From the NCBI GenBank assembly GCA_949358305.1, contig OX442314.1, forward strand, positions 52,025,162 to 52,089,161: DNA of 64,000 bases. Reading direction: 5' to 3'. This DNA is from Strigamia acuminata (lineage: Eukaryota > Arthropoda > Chilopoda > Geophilomorpha > Linotaeniidae). The notes beneath the pieces were generated by a model that saw only the letters and a list, made by a program, of their open reading frames with translations, ran no database searches and was not told the DNA's origin. The position numbers and the translations under genes were made by a program. This document shows positions 19,163-30,822 of this stretch, one piece after another (the stretch's first letter is position 1; each line of letters opens with the position of its first letter).

Positions 19163-22095
19163 ATTGAGGGCCTTGTCCGAGATTTGAACTTGAAAATTTT
19201 TTTTTGTGTTTCCGCCATTTTGTTTTGCTTTGTGTACCAAATTTTGGTTGCATTTTGTTTTGCTTTATACCCCAGTTTTTGTTGCTCTTTGCTTTGCTCT
19301 TTGGTGGGGGCTCAATTGTATTGTTTTTCTCTTGTTTTTATTTTGGAATGTGGGTTAATTACTTTCTTTGAGGAGCTGAGGAATTTGAAGGGTGTTTTTG
19401 TTAGCCACTTTGGGTCGCGTGAGAGGCTTAGTTGTGGGGGGCTGAATGCTTTTTCATTTGAAGGTTTCTTGGATTGTATTTTTCTCAGTGCTGGTATGGT
19501 TGGGGGCTCTGAAATTTATTTTCAGTCGCACTGCAACCAACCAAAACATTTTGGTATTCGTTTCTCTGGGTGGCTGGGGGGATTTGCTCTCCACCTTAGG
19601 CGGTCATAGCAACGCATGCCATTATGTCCATTCTTTTGTGTTTTTCTCCCCTCGCACTGACTTGACCTCGCAGTGCTTTTGTCTTTGTTTTCACTTGCAC
19701 TGTGTGTCTATTTTTAGAGTCGGGGTGAGAAACACTTGTTATTCTTCTGTCACACTCTTCTCTGAATTTGGGCTGGGTATTGTTCGAGTTTTTGGGGAGT
19801 GTTGTGCAACTTTATATTATTTTATGGCGTTTTTTCTTTTTTGCTGGCCTGGCTGGAGTTTGATTGATTTGTTCTTTCTTTTCTGTTACAATTAAGGTCC
19901 ACTTTATGATGACAATAGCCAACCAGCACATTAGTTTAATCCCATACCATTTTTTTTATTATTATTTTGAAGTGTATTTTTCTTGTGTGTTTGGTTGACT
20001 TGAGTTTGACCTTGGTGTTTCCTTTAATCATCTTGGGATAATAATGGCCAACCAACACATGAGCTTTATACCATTTTTGTATTATTTTATGATTTGTTTC
20101 TTTGGTGTGCAATTGGGAGAGAAACCATTTGTAGGTGCTCAGAATTTGTGGTCTGAAGCGTTGGAGATGTACAGCTTCATCGTTTTAGGGGCATATTGAA
20201 AGTGGGGTGTGTAGGGATTAGGCTTGAACAAGCCGGCAACGTGTTACCCATGACATTCCTGAGGTTACGCAGACGTAATGAGTGTCTTAGAGGGTCGGCA
20301 CCACGCCAGACGAATGGTAGATTAAGTTCTTTTATTTCTTTTCCTGGGTTTGCAGATTTGGTGCTTTTTCCGAGTGTGTTTTTTGGCGGGAAACGTGAAT
20401 GTGGTGTTGTGGTGGTGGGCAGGCATGCTGCTAGGTGCAGTATATCCCGGTTCAGCCCTGTGCCTTGCCCGGACGACGATAAACTAATGCGGTAAATTTA
20501 GGGGAGCTCTGTTCATTACTGGCCAGAGGTACATTCCTGGTTGCAGCGGTTTGAGTAATCTTTTGAATCACAGACACGCGTACTTAAGGAGAATGCACGG
20601 AGACTGGGTTTCCAACCCTGTCCCGAGCACTGGTGGACACGGCTTGGTGTGATTTTGGCAATGTGTTTTATATGCGCATTTACGACACATTGTACCGATT
20701 TCACTGCCTTGCCGTGGAAATTGGGTCTCGGATAGCGGGGGGGCGGCCTTTGCAGGGGACTGCTCAGGTGTCGAGCCCGAAGGTGTTTTGCTTTCAAACC
20801 GCGCGTGGAATGCTTGCAAGCACGGATTGGGTGGCTAACAGCTTTGAAAAAAGACTGTGAATCCAGCCCAACACCTTTTTAATCTTTGTTTTCAATGTGC
20901 TGTGTGTGGATCCCTTTTCCCAATTTTGTGAAACATGCTACATTTTTCTTGAACCCTTCTCTTACCCTATTTCTACTCTAATTTCATATCCGGGTTGGTG
21001 AGGAGTGAGGCTCCCGGGGATTGGACCTAACTTTCCCTGGCGCTGGACCGTGTTCAGTTGCAATACCTCCGATCTGACTCTGACTCTGTTCGCCGATTTC
21101 CCTTCACTCTTAGTCTGAGGCGAACGAGTCGACATTTTTGCCTCATCAGGATTATCGCGATCTTGATGGTGTTTCGGGTGTGATTTTGGTGCTGGAGCTA
21201 GCTATGCCAAAGGAAGCCTGAAACACGCGTTTTAGCGTTTTTAGCAGGGGTTAAAACTGGTGGCAGACGTATACACCAGCGCAAAGGAAAACGTACGCCT
21301 TAGCATCGAAGCTGTGGGGCGCGATGGAAAATGCCACGAAAAATCGATATACGCAGTTTTTTCTACTTGGTTCTGGCGTGAATAATTTAGAACACGAAGG
21401 GGAAGACGAATCATGCATTGGTTTGTTAGTTTGGGAGTGTCAGAGAACTTCCAGTCGCCCATTTCTATCTTCTGGGGCGTGGATAAATGCCGGAAAGGTG
21501 TTCGCCGTTTTCTATCTTTTGGGGCGTGGATAAGTACCAGAAAGGTGTTCGCTAATTTTTTGTTTTGGGGCGTGGATTAGAAAAAACCAAAATATAACCG
21601 CTAATTTGATCTTTTGGGGCGCTGAGAAATACCAAAATTTATTACTTTTGCCAGTTTCTACATTTATTTATATTTGTGACAGATTGCTGTGCAGAACAGG
21701 AGGCGGGATGCCCCTGCAGGGTGATAGTTTTATGGCTGGGAGTCGTGTTGTCTCAACAGTGACCCTTACCTGGACTATTGCTGCCGAATCGCCGCGAAGA
21801 GACAAAAAGGCATGTGGTTTGGGGGAAACAGAATGACATTTATGGCACCCTTTTGTTCCTCGAGTCATGGTCTTTTGTCCTGGAAGTCTAAAAATACCCT
21901 AGATGGACCTGGGTTTGCCCAAGGCCCATCAGGGAAGGTCATTAACTGGTCACTACCCTTGAAAGGCGGAGCTGGTAGCATTTGTGAAGTCTAAAGTTGA
22001 CCTAGTTGTAGGCGACTGTGACTGGCTGCAGTTAACCACCTGACATTGAATTGGTTTGCTGAGTGCGTGTGGACAGAAATTTTCACTCTTCACTC
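19163..22095 (+). other. Long leader of the gypsy element with tRNA-Pro-like primer site and internal repeats
   Basis: TGAGGGCCTTGTCCGAGATT at 19165-19184 is close to the tRNA-Pro primer site known from many LTR elements (TGGGGGCTCGTCCGGGATTT). The following 2.9 kb is G/T-rich and apparently non-coding: ORFs at 19184-19895 are F/C-rich low-complexity translations. It contains two diverged copies of a block with GCCAACCAACACAT (about 19918 and 20049) and about four degenerate 50-bp units around GGGGCGTGGATAA at 21465-21630. Confidence 0.5.
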
Positions 22096-23688
22096 ATGGT
22101 CAAGACACGGTCTCAATCACGCTCACCAAAACGTCGATCCAGATCTTTGACTAAGAAGGCAATGGATCTCGATTTGAATCCAGAGTTGGCCGAGAAATTG
22201 GCCGACCTGCTCGGGGTTGATGCGGGTGACTTCGCGTCACAGCACGACCTCGAGGAAGCAATAAAAGATCTCCTTGCGACGCGACAGCAGGCGCTAAACG
22301 ATGCCGCTGCCGCGCGTAGAGAGGCCGAACATTCTGACCATATGGCATCAGAGACTCGCCAAGCGTTTCTCGACGCCGAAAGGCAGAATGAGGTGTTGAG
22401 AGATACTCGCTCGAAGGAGCTGTTAACTCACACTAGTGAGTTGAAGGCGCTCGAAGCGAAGTACTACAAGATGAAAAGCAGGTTTGCTGGTGGGAGAGGC
22501 GCTAGTGTACTCGGTTCAGGAGCAGACTCGGACATTAGTTCGGTCGCTTCTGTCTCGGACGAAATAAACTCGGTTGCACCGAGCGACTCCCTACCTGTCA
22601 ATCCGCGAATGATGCAAGCGATGCCCGGCCAAAAGGTGAGGAGGTGGACCACTCCGCCTCTCGCCGCGGACGTCTCAATGCATCTCGGGGTTGAGGTGCC
22701 AGCAGATAAAGTTATAACGCAGTCTAACATCCCCACATCTAAAGGTTTACCAGATGTGGAGCAATTAACCAAACATGTTGCGCAGATACGCATGGACCCG
22801 TTCTCGGGCGATCGCACGGCGGCAAGGACGTTTCTCATCCAGCTGAGATCGAATCTGTCCTTCGCCGAGCTGCAGCTCGATTATGTGGCTAGGCGTTTCT
22901 TGTCGAGATTTTTTACAGGTGACGCCCTATCTTGGTGGCAATCGACGATGCCCGTGAAAACGTGGGATGAGTTCGAGGTCGCCTTCCAGACCCGGTTCGC
23001 GCCTTCCGACAGCCAACTACTCGCGAAAGTAGTATCCATCAAGCAGGCGAAGGATGTGACGGCTTTGCAGATTTGGACGGACCTGGACGCGTTGTTTAAC
23101 CAGATGCAGGTGCCGATAGCGGATGAGTATAAAATTAACTATGCTTTGGCAGCTATGACCCCGGAAACGTGCACTATGGCAGCGAACACCTTGGCATGGG
23201 ATCACTCCTGGCTAGGATTGAAACGCTCCTGTGTACGTTTCGCCCCAGCAGCTTTGGCAATGGAAAGGTTCCGTGACCCGGCCAGCGTAATCATACCACA
23301 TTGGCATTCACCACCGGCCCAGGCGTTGCCGAAGTTTGCTGACCTGAAAAGCGGAGATAGAACGCGGAGTTGGTTGAAGCCTCCGACGGGTAAGCCTGTG
23401 GCGACCCCTAGTGGGAAGCCTACGGAAACCCCGAAGATGGCCGCGACCCGACCCGCGTCTAACCTGCTGAAAGATCATGCGATCGCACCTACTGGCGCAG
23501 GTTGTTGGCATTGTGGCGGACCGCATTTTGAGCGTCATTGCACAATTAAACACAAACTCGCCGGTAAGGCTGCTGAACGCGTGGCCCACCTGACTGAGGA
23601 ACTGGCGAAGGCTGTGTTCTTCACGAAAGGTATAACCGAAGAAACGACTGAGTCGGAAAACGAGCTGGAGCAGGCTCCGGAGGATTAA
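22096..23688 (+). CDS. Gag polyprotein of split Ty3/gypsy element
   Basis: The ATG at 22096 (MVKTRSQSRSPKRRSRS) is preferred over an upstream in-frame GTG; it gives 530 residues. A basic R/S head is followed by an acidic/Ala-rich coiled coil (about 40-140), a Ser-rich linker, and a capsid domain at about 240-350 with DPFSGDRTAARTFLIQLRSN, FFTGDALSWWQS and WDEFEVAFQTRFAP, the conserved gypsy Gag order. A basic/Pro linker leads to one CCHC knuckle CWHCGGPHFERHC near residue 480. The frame is intact to TAA. Pol lies in the -1 frame and overlaps the gag end. The function would be capsid assembly and RNA packaging. Confidence 0.88.
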   Translation: MVKTRSQSRSPKRRSRSLTKKAMDLDLNPELAEKLADLLGVDAGDFASQHDLEEAIKDLLATRQQALNDAAAARREAEHSDHMASETRQAFLDAERQNEVLRDTRSKELLTHTSELKALEAKYYKMKSRFAGGRGASVLGSGADSDISSVASVSDEINSVAPSDSLPVNPRMMQAMPGQKVRRWTTPPLAADVSMHLGVEVPADKVITQSNIPTSKGLPDVEQLTKHVAQIRMDPFSGDRTAARTFLIQLRSNLSFAELQLDYVARRFLSRFFTGDALSWWQSTMPVKTWDEFEVAFQTRFAPSDSQLLAKVVSIKQAKDVTALQIWTDLDALFNQMQVPIADEYKINYALAAMTPETCTMAANTLAWDHSWLGLKRSCVRFAPAALAMERFRDPASVIIPHWHSPPAQALPKFADLKSGDRTRSWLKPPTGKPVATPSGKPTETPKMAATRPASNLLKDHAIAPTGAGCWHCGGPHFERHCTIKHKLAGKAAERVAHLTEELAKAVFFTKGITEETTESENELEQAPED

Positions 23689-23690
23689 AT

Positions 23691-23936
23691 TCATCCGAAG
23701 TCTGCAAGCGGGCCGCTTCCTTCTTAGCACCCAGTGGGACTGATTTGGATGATGATATCTTTGCAGACTTCTCACCTTCAGAACCGCACCCCTTCTCGGG
23801 ACTCCCCGAGGTTGAGGTTTTCGATATAGTACACGTTGCTGTTAGGGATTGGAATTGCCCTCTTCCCTACATCAATGTTTACTTGAACGGCCATGAGACA
23901 AAAGCTTTGGTTGACTGCGGCGCAACGGGTCCTTAT
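23691..23936 (+). pseudogene. Start of pol: protease active-site region, then broken
   Basis: In the -1 frame relative to gag, an acidic linker (DLDDDIFADFSPSEP) leads to LPYINVYLNGHETKALVDCGATG. This is the first strand and active-site loop of a retropepsin with D-C-G-A-T, as in many gypsy elements. Homology stops at 23936 where the tandem block begins. The rest of protease and all of RT are missing; RNase H resumes at 60751. Confidence 0.75.
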
Positions 23937-24059
23937 CCTTATGGCGCGCATGCGGATTTCTCGGAGTGCGAAAGGGACCCTATTTTTAACATTACGGCGG
24001 CCTATACCTTGACCCCCTGTTCGCAGTCTCATGGCTGATTTTGCGGATTTCACTTATTT

Positions 24060-27000
24060 GTATATTCCGCACGATCGCGCGCGTTTTATCAACCTTGGGA
24101 AAGCCGCTTTCTCAAATTTGCAAATTCCACATTGTGTGAACATGCTACAACGCTTCTGTGCGCGTCAATAAAAAAAAAAACCGATTAGAAATGAAATTCA
24201 GGGTTTTGTTAAAATAAAAATTATACAATATAATCAGTCTATAATGCTTCTATAATGCTGTTGGTTTAATCAGCACATTGTAATCGTGTGAAAACACGCG
24301 CGCTCGCAATAATACATTACCCAATGTACTTGCACTGGCATGGACCCATCAGTGCGCACTTTCCCGTGCGTGCTGCTTGCACTATTTACATCAATTGTTG
24401 CTCCACAGGTTGCGCGACCTGCCGGGCAGTTAAGACGTACTAGAATAACCTCAGGATTTGATAAAACCTGATTTTTGGATGACACTAAGTAAATGGCAGT
24501 GAATGTGAGATGTGAGATACACGATGAATTTAATAAAATTTATATTTCCTAATCATGGGATTGGTTTCACGTTTCATAATCCAACAATTAAGTAGAATAT
24601 CATTATTGCAATTGATTAAAACAAATTTTTTTTACAAATTCTTTGGTTTTACATTTTAAATTTATTTTCCAATAGTTGGCACCATCGCAATTGCTGCGAG
24701 TTTAAAACACTGCATTCAGCAGAATTTACTGCACTTTCAAATCAAGGCCAGGCATACCTACTGCAAAGTAATGTATAAACCATAAAGAAGCCTTTGATTC
24801 GGAATTGCCTGTAGGTAATTCTGCGCTGGTCTCCAATGGAAATGTCCGCGCCGGTCTTCCGTGCACGGGAAGTCCACAGAAAGTCCGTGCATTCCGTGCG
24901 CTGGGAGTCCGTGCGTCGTACCGCGTGATCTTGCATTGTTTTTTGTGGGCTTTTCCTGATTAGGATTACTTCCTTTTTAACTCTTGAAGAATTAAGTTTG
25001 TTTTTTTTGCTCCAAAACGTCCCAAAACGCCTGAAAATCGCGCAACTCGAGGCAAAACATTACAGTGTGTATTCAAATCAAAACTAGCTACAAATACATG
25101 CTGAAATTAGCTAAATTTTCAAATTTTTTGGCTTTCAAGAAGTAATGGAAACATTTGACATAACGTGGATCAGTTGCATTCAAAAACTAAAATATTTTGT
25201 GTTTTACTTCAATTTTAAACTAAAAATGATGTCATTTTCTGTTTAAACCCCTGTTAAAGCTTGAAATACATTTTAACTAAAAGAAATAAGTTTGTTTTTT
25301 TCTTCGGCAGTGACGTGTACACACGAGCACGCCTGAGAACGCCAAAAAATGCTAAAAAACGCTCAAAAACGCCTGAAAATCGCGCAACTCGAGGCAAAAC
25401 ATTAATTTTTCATCTTTATTTCAACTTTTGTGACGTTTAAAATTGTGTTCTCATGTTTTTTGCCTCAAGTTGCATTGTCATCTGGCGTTTTGGAGTGTTT
25501 TTATGTGTTCGCAGGCGTTCGCAGGCGTTTTTTGGCGTTGTCACTCACTCAAGTGGCCAATTTTAGCATTTTCCGTAGTAAAAATGGCCGTTTTTCGTCA
25601 AAATGGCCATTTTTAGCCATTTTTCAGAGTAAAAATGTTTTTTTTTCACCGTTTTTATAGTAAAATGGCCATTTTTAGTCGTTTTTTTAATCAAAAATGG
25701 CCGTTTTTATCGTTGAAACGTTATTAAAATGTAACGTTTCAATGGCGTTTTGATCTCGCCTCATTTCCGGTTTTGAAAATTAATAAACGCCCCGGCGTTT
25801 ATTCGAGGCAACACCCAACTTGGGCTTTTATTCGCGTCGCACCGCATCATCATCTCACCTTGCCTCCCGTCTTGAAAATTTATAAACGCCCCGGCGTTTA
25901 TTCAAGGCAAACCATTGTTTATGTAAGTTTTTCCTGATTAGGGTTACTTCCTTTAGAAGAAACACGTTTATTTCTTCTCGCTTAATCTTGAGTCGTGATC
26001 TCGCCTCGTTTCTGGTCTTAAAAATTAATAAACACCCCGGCTTTTATTCAAGGCAATACGGTACGTTTATGAAACCCAACTTGGGCTTTCATTTTAAAAA
26101 AAGCGCGTGTTCTTACGTCGAACTAAGAGATACAGGTGAATTAGCAACGCCTAATTTGATTTAATAAATAAAGCAAACAACATCTCGCCTCACTTCTGGC
26201 GTTTGTTCGAGGCAAGCCATTGTTTTTGCATTTTTTTTCCTGATTAGGGTTACTTCCTTTTTAACTCTTGAAGAAATAAGTATGTTTTTTTTACTCGGCA
26301 GTGACGTGTACGCGCGAGTACGCCTGAGAACGCCAAAAAATACTCCAAAACGCCTGAAAATCGTGCAACTCGAGGCAAAACATTAATTGTTTATTTTTGT
26401 TTCAACTTTTGTAACGTTTACAATTGTGTTCTCATGTTTTTTGCCTCAAGTTGCATTGTCATTTTGCGTTTTGGGGCGTTTTTAGGCATTTTTAGGCATT
26501 TGCGGGCGTTCTTGGGCGTTTTTTGGCGTTGTCATTCAATCAAATGGCCATTTTTAGCCATTTTTAGCCATTTTTCATAGAAAAATGGTCATTTTTAGCC
26601 GTTTTTCATCCAAAATGGCCGTTTTTCATCCAAAAGGGCCGTTTTTCATCCAAAATGGAATAATTGTTGTGTCCGGATTTTATGTCATTTATTGTCTTAA
26701 TTAAAGTTAACAAAGTGTCTTTAATTTTTGCTTTTCTTGAATTTCAGCTTTTTAGATATTTTTACATATTAAACTTTCATTTTTTGTGATTTATTAAAAG
26801 TTACAGTGTTTTCATGAATTTTAGTGTCTATGATATTGATATTATCTTTATTCATTGCTATTTAAAGTTTTATTACTTCTCTGTGTCTTATTTCTTTAAT
26901 TCTTGCTCATTTTGTGTGATTTTGGATGATTTTTAGTGCATCCGTCGATTTACAGATCACTTGCGTAAGACGCGTGACGTCATATTTCTTAATCTAGTTC

Positions 27001-29590
27001 GGTTGTGTTCAAACTTCTAACCTTTTGTTTGGACCTTATTCTTGTGTTATGGATAGGTTTTAGAATTGATTTAGACTAATTTGGGGGTGATCTGTCGATT
27101 GGTTTGCTTTATTTTTGTCCCGGAACGGTCGTTTTGTCGTTTCGAGCGTTTGTTGTCGGTACGCACTTGTGCGCTGCTGACCGAGTTCATTCCGTTCGGC
27201 AAACGATTATTTTCAAGTGTTCTTTTAATAAATAGTGCTTTTGTTGTAGGAAATTACATTTCCTAATGTTATTTTATTCAATACAGTGTGTATTCTTGAT
27301 TTTATTCTTGTGTTGAAATTCAAATGTCGTGTTTTGCCGCTCTAGCGGATTTGAAGTGGGCGCCATGTTGGATTTCCCCGCTAATTTCTTTATTTATCCA
27401 TTTCATTTGTCTTTTTGAAAATGAATAAACGCCCCGGCGTTTATGCGAGGCAAGCCATAGTTTTTGTAGGTTCTTTCCTGATTAGGGTTACTTGTGACGT
27501 GCACGCGCGAGCTCGCCTGAGGACGCCAAAAAAAGCTCAAAAACGCCCCAAAACGCCTGAAAATCGCGCAACTCGAAGCAAAAAATTACAGTTTGAATTC
27601 AAATCAAAACTAACCACAAATACATGCTACAATTAGGTAAATTTTCAAATTTTTTATCAATAAATGATGACTTTCAAGAAGTATGACAACATTTGACAAA
27701 ATTTAGACCAGTTGCATTTAAAAACTAAAATATTTTGTGTTTTACTTCAATTTTAAACCAAAAATGACGTCATTTTTTGTTTAAACCGGCGTTTATTTGA
27801 GGCAAACACGCCGCTGAGAACGCCAAAAAATGCTCAAAAACACTCCAAAAGACCTGAAAATCGCGCAACTTGAGGCAAAAAATTAATTTTTCATCTTTGT
27901 TTCAACTTTTGTGACGTTTAAAATTGTGTTTTCAAGTTTTATGCCTCAAGTTGCATTGTCATCTGGCGTTTTGGGGCGTTTTGGGGCGTTCGCAGGCGTT
28001 TGCACGCGTTTTTTGGCGTTGTCACTCACTCAAGTGGCCATTTTTAGCCAATTTTCGAAGTAAAAATGGCCTTTTTTTATTAAAATGGCCATTTTCAGCC
28101 ATTTGTCATAGTAAAAATGGCCATTTTCAGCCATTTTTTATAGTAAAAATGGCCATTTTTCATCCAAAATGGCCGTTTTTCATCCAAAATGACCATTTTT
28201 ATCATTGACACGCTATAAAAATGTAACGTTTCAATGGCGTTTTGACGGAACCGGTAAGTTTTGAAATTTCCCGTGTCCCGTTATTGTGACTCCTCGTCCG
28301 GTTTCTCAGAACCGAAACCCTAATACAGGTGAATTAGTGACGCCTAATTTGTTTTAACAAATAAAGCAAACAACATCTCGCCTCACTTCCAGTCTTGAAA
28401 ATTAGTAAACGCCCCGGCGTTTATTCGAGGCAAGCCGTTGTTTTTACAGTAATTTCCCGGTTAGGGTTATTTTTTTTTTAACTCTTGAAGAAATAAGTTT
28501 GTTTTTTTCTCGCCTGCACGCGCGAGCTCGCATGAGAATGCTAAAAAATAAGCAAAAACGTTCTAAAACGCCCCAAAACGCTTCAAAATGCTCCAAAAAG
28601 CCTGAAAATCGTGCCACTCAAAGCAAAAAATTATGTTCGCATGTTTTTTGCCTCAAGTTGCACGGTTATCTGGCGTTTTGGTGCGTTCTTGGGGCGTTTT
28701 GGTGCGTTCTTGGGGCGTTTTCGGGCGTTTTTTTGGCGTTGTCACTCACTCCCACACTTTGCTGTCTTGTTTATTACAATTTGGTTTAGCTGTTGTATTT
28801 ATTTTTATTTGTTTTATGGTTATTTATGTGTTTTTGTAGCATTCAAAATGTTTTGTTGCCTAATTTCTCGTTTTGGCGCCAACTGTTTGTTTGACAACGC
28901 CGTGTCAGAATTTAGGGATGATTCTGCTTTGGTTTCTAATTAAAAAAAAAATGTTGTTTTAATTTCAATTGTAACTGCTTATTATAACGTTATTATTAGT
29001 ATTTTGTAAAGGTTCATTCTTTTTCCATGTTAATAAAAAATGAAGTAACTTTCGGTGAAAAAAAAAACAGTTAAATGCGGATCAAAATTAAACACACACG
29101 AGAAGTTTAATAAACGTCCCGGCGTTTATTCGAGGCAATACGGTACATTTGTGAAACCCAACTTGGAACCCGAAAATAACGTGGGGCCGTCTGAACACCT
29201 GGATTTGAATTTTCGTCTACGCGCGCGCCGACGCATGGGGAATGCGGGGTGGGGTTCCTTCCCAGTGTTCCGAACGAGTCAATTTCACCCCGAAAATATC
29301 CCGAAATTGCTGATACATGCATTTCGAGCCAGAAATATTGATCTTCATGTAAATTTTGATTGTTTAGCTTTTTTTTGAAATTTTACAAATTTTTCTCATC
29401 TCCTGCCTTCCTCGCTCATTTAACACCAAAATGGCCTGCATTGAGGATTTTTCCCATAATCCTTTTCACACGTATGGAGCGCAAACAGTCGCAATAAATG
29501 AAATCAGCGGAATTCGGCCTTGAGTTTGCGACGCCATCTTGAATACGAGTAACAGCACAGTATGGTGTCAATTATTCGAACTGATCGTAA
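24060..29590. repeat. AT-rich region with repeated CGCC/GGCG palindrome modules (copy A)
   Basis: At least six palindromes with 10-bp arms AATAAACGCC and GGCGTTTATT and a 2-bp centre lie at 25782-25803, 25881-25902, 26027-26048, 27424-27445, 28404-28425 and 29109-29130. Most are followed by CGAGGCAA. Half-copies occur near 26195 and 27785. Between them recur CCTGATTAGGGTTACTTCC, a block GAGAACGCCAAAAAA...CAACTCGAGGCAAAA and its inverse TTTTTTGCCTCAAGTTGCA...GGCGTTTTTTGGCGTT, and runs of AATGGCCATTTTTAGCC. The facing blocks make several imperfect 250-350-bp foldbacks. The ORFs here are short and repeat with the modules; I do not call them genes. Confidence 0.8.
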
Positions 29591-29910
29591 GGCATGGGAC
29601 AAAAATTGATTAAAAACGAACAAACATGATTAAAAATCAACAAAAATCGACTGAAATCGGACAATAATCAATTCAGAATGACAAATAACGATTAAAATTG
29701 GCAAAAATTGTCACAAATAGAGAAAAACCGATTAAAAATCAGCAAGAAACCAATAGAAATTGATAAAATCAAATAAAAATTAACAAATATCCATTTTGTT
29801 TGCTTTTAAACAAATTAAGAACTTTGAAAACACACGACAATTTTAAACAGTAAACACCGGGGTCAAATAAGCGCCGCTACTCGTTTAAACACCGGGGAGG
29901 TGTTAGTGAA

Positions 29911-29948
29911 GTGCCTCGAGTGGAGAAATTAATAAACGCTCGAGGCAC
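29911..29948. repeat. Perfect 10-bp inverted repeat GTGCCTCGAG / CTCGAGGCAC
   Basis: Arms at 29911-29920 and 29939-29948 with an 18-bp AT-rich spacer; repeated in copy B at 45994-46031. Short hairpin of unknown role. Confidence 0.6.
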
Positions 29949-30430
29949 CACGGTAGGCTTATTAAACACAAAATATGAAACGCTCGATCTTCAACAGGCG
30001 CACACGCCCGAGAACACCTCGGCATGCCTCAGCACTCTCCAAGAAACGAGAAAAACCAAGGCAAAAAAAAAAAAAATACACCAAAATTAGGACTAAAATC
30101 AAACACACATGGGGCCCGGAAGATTGATAACATCCCGGCATATATTCAAGGCAGTACGCCATGTTTTTTCCACCATTTTGTAAGTTTATTTCAATATTCA
30201 TAAAGTTTATTGCTTTTTGTATCATTAGTAGTATTCCCTTGTGTGATGTGGTTTTATAAATATCACACACAACTGCTTCTGCTGTTTTCTTCACGTTTAT
30301 GCTTCGTGTATGCACGTGAAGCCCTCGCACATCTTTTGAGCACCTGTACACATTTGGACACGCTCAAGGTGCTACATCGCGCGCTCAAACGCACTAGATC
30401 GCGCGCGCAAACGCGCTACATCACGCATAT

Positions 30431-30822
30431 TAGGGATAAGAACAGACCGGGATAGGGACTGGACTGGTAATGTTTGCCCTATGCGGATACGGGACGGGAC
30501 GGGATTACAGTTGCTAAATTCGTACTGCGAGGCGGAGACAATTTTCTAATTCCAGTTGTTATTTATCACTATTAAGCCTAATATTGAGCCTGATAATGCT
30601 AAAATAAAGTAAATAAACAACAACAACAAACTCATTATTAAAAGTAAATTACACTGTATGACCAAAATATTGTTGTTTCTTTACTTTATTTTAGCATTAT
30701 TAGGCCTAATATTAGGCTTAATACTGATTTATTTCAATTATGCAATCATACGCGCGTATTACGCTAACGTAATGGACCCGGGACGGGTCGGGACCCGAAA
30801 ATTGGTCCCGTTCTCATCCCTA
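30431..30822. mobile_element. hAT-type MITE (392 bp), TSD ACGCATAT, copy A
   Basis: It opens TAGGGATAAGAACAGACCGGG and closes, inverted, TAGGGATGAGAACGGGACC. Both sides are flanked by the same 8 bp ACGCATAT (30423-30430, 30823-30830). The 8-bp duplication and TAGGG ends are typical of hAT elements. A second, internal inverted repeat (TTACTTTATTTTAGCATTAT and partner, about 30590-30720) lets most of the element fold. No transposase is encoded. Confidence 0.9.

Noticed and set aside
19184-19895. F/C/V-rich ORFs after the 18577 LTR
   Set aside because: Low-complexity T/G-rich composition in two overlapping frames with no motif; lies in the retroelement leader.
25952-28480. TTAGGG words as telomeric repeats
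   Set aside because: They occur singly inside the repeated CCTGATTAGGGTTACTTCC module, never in tandem.
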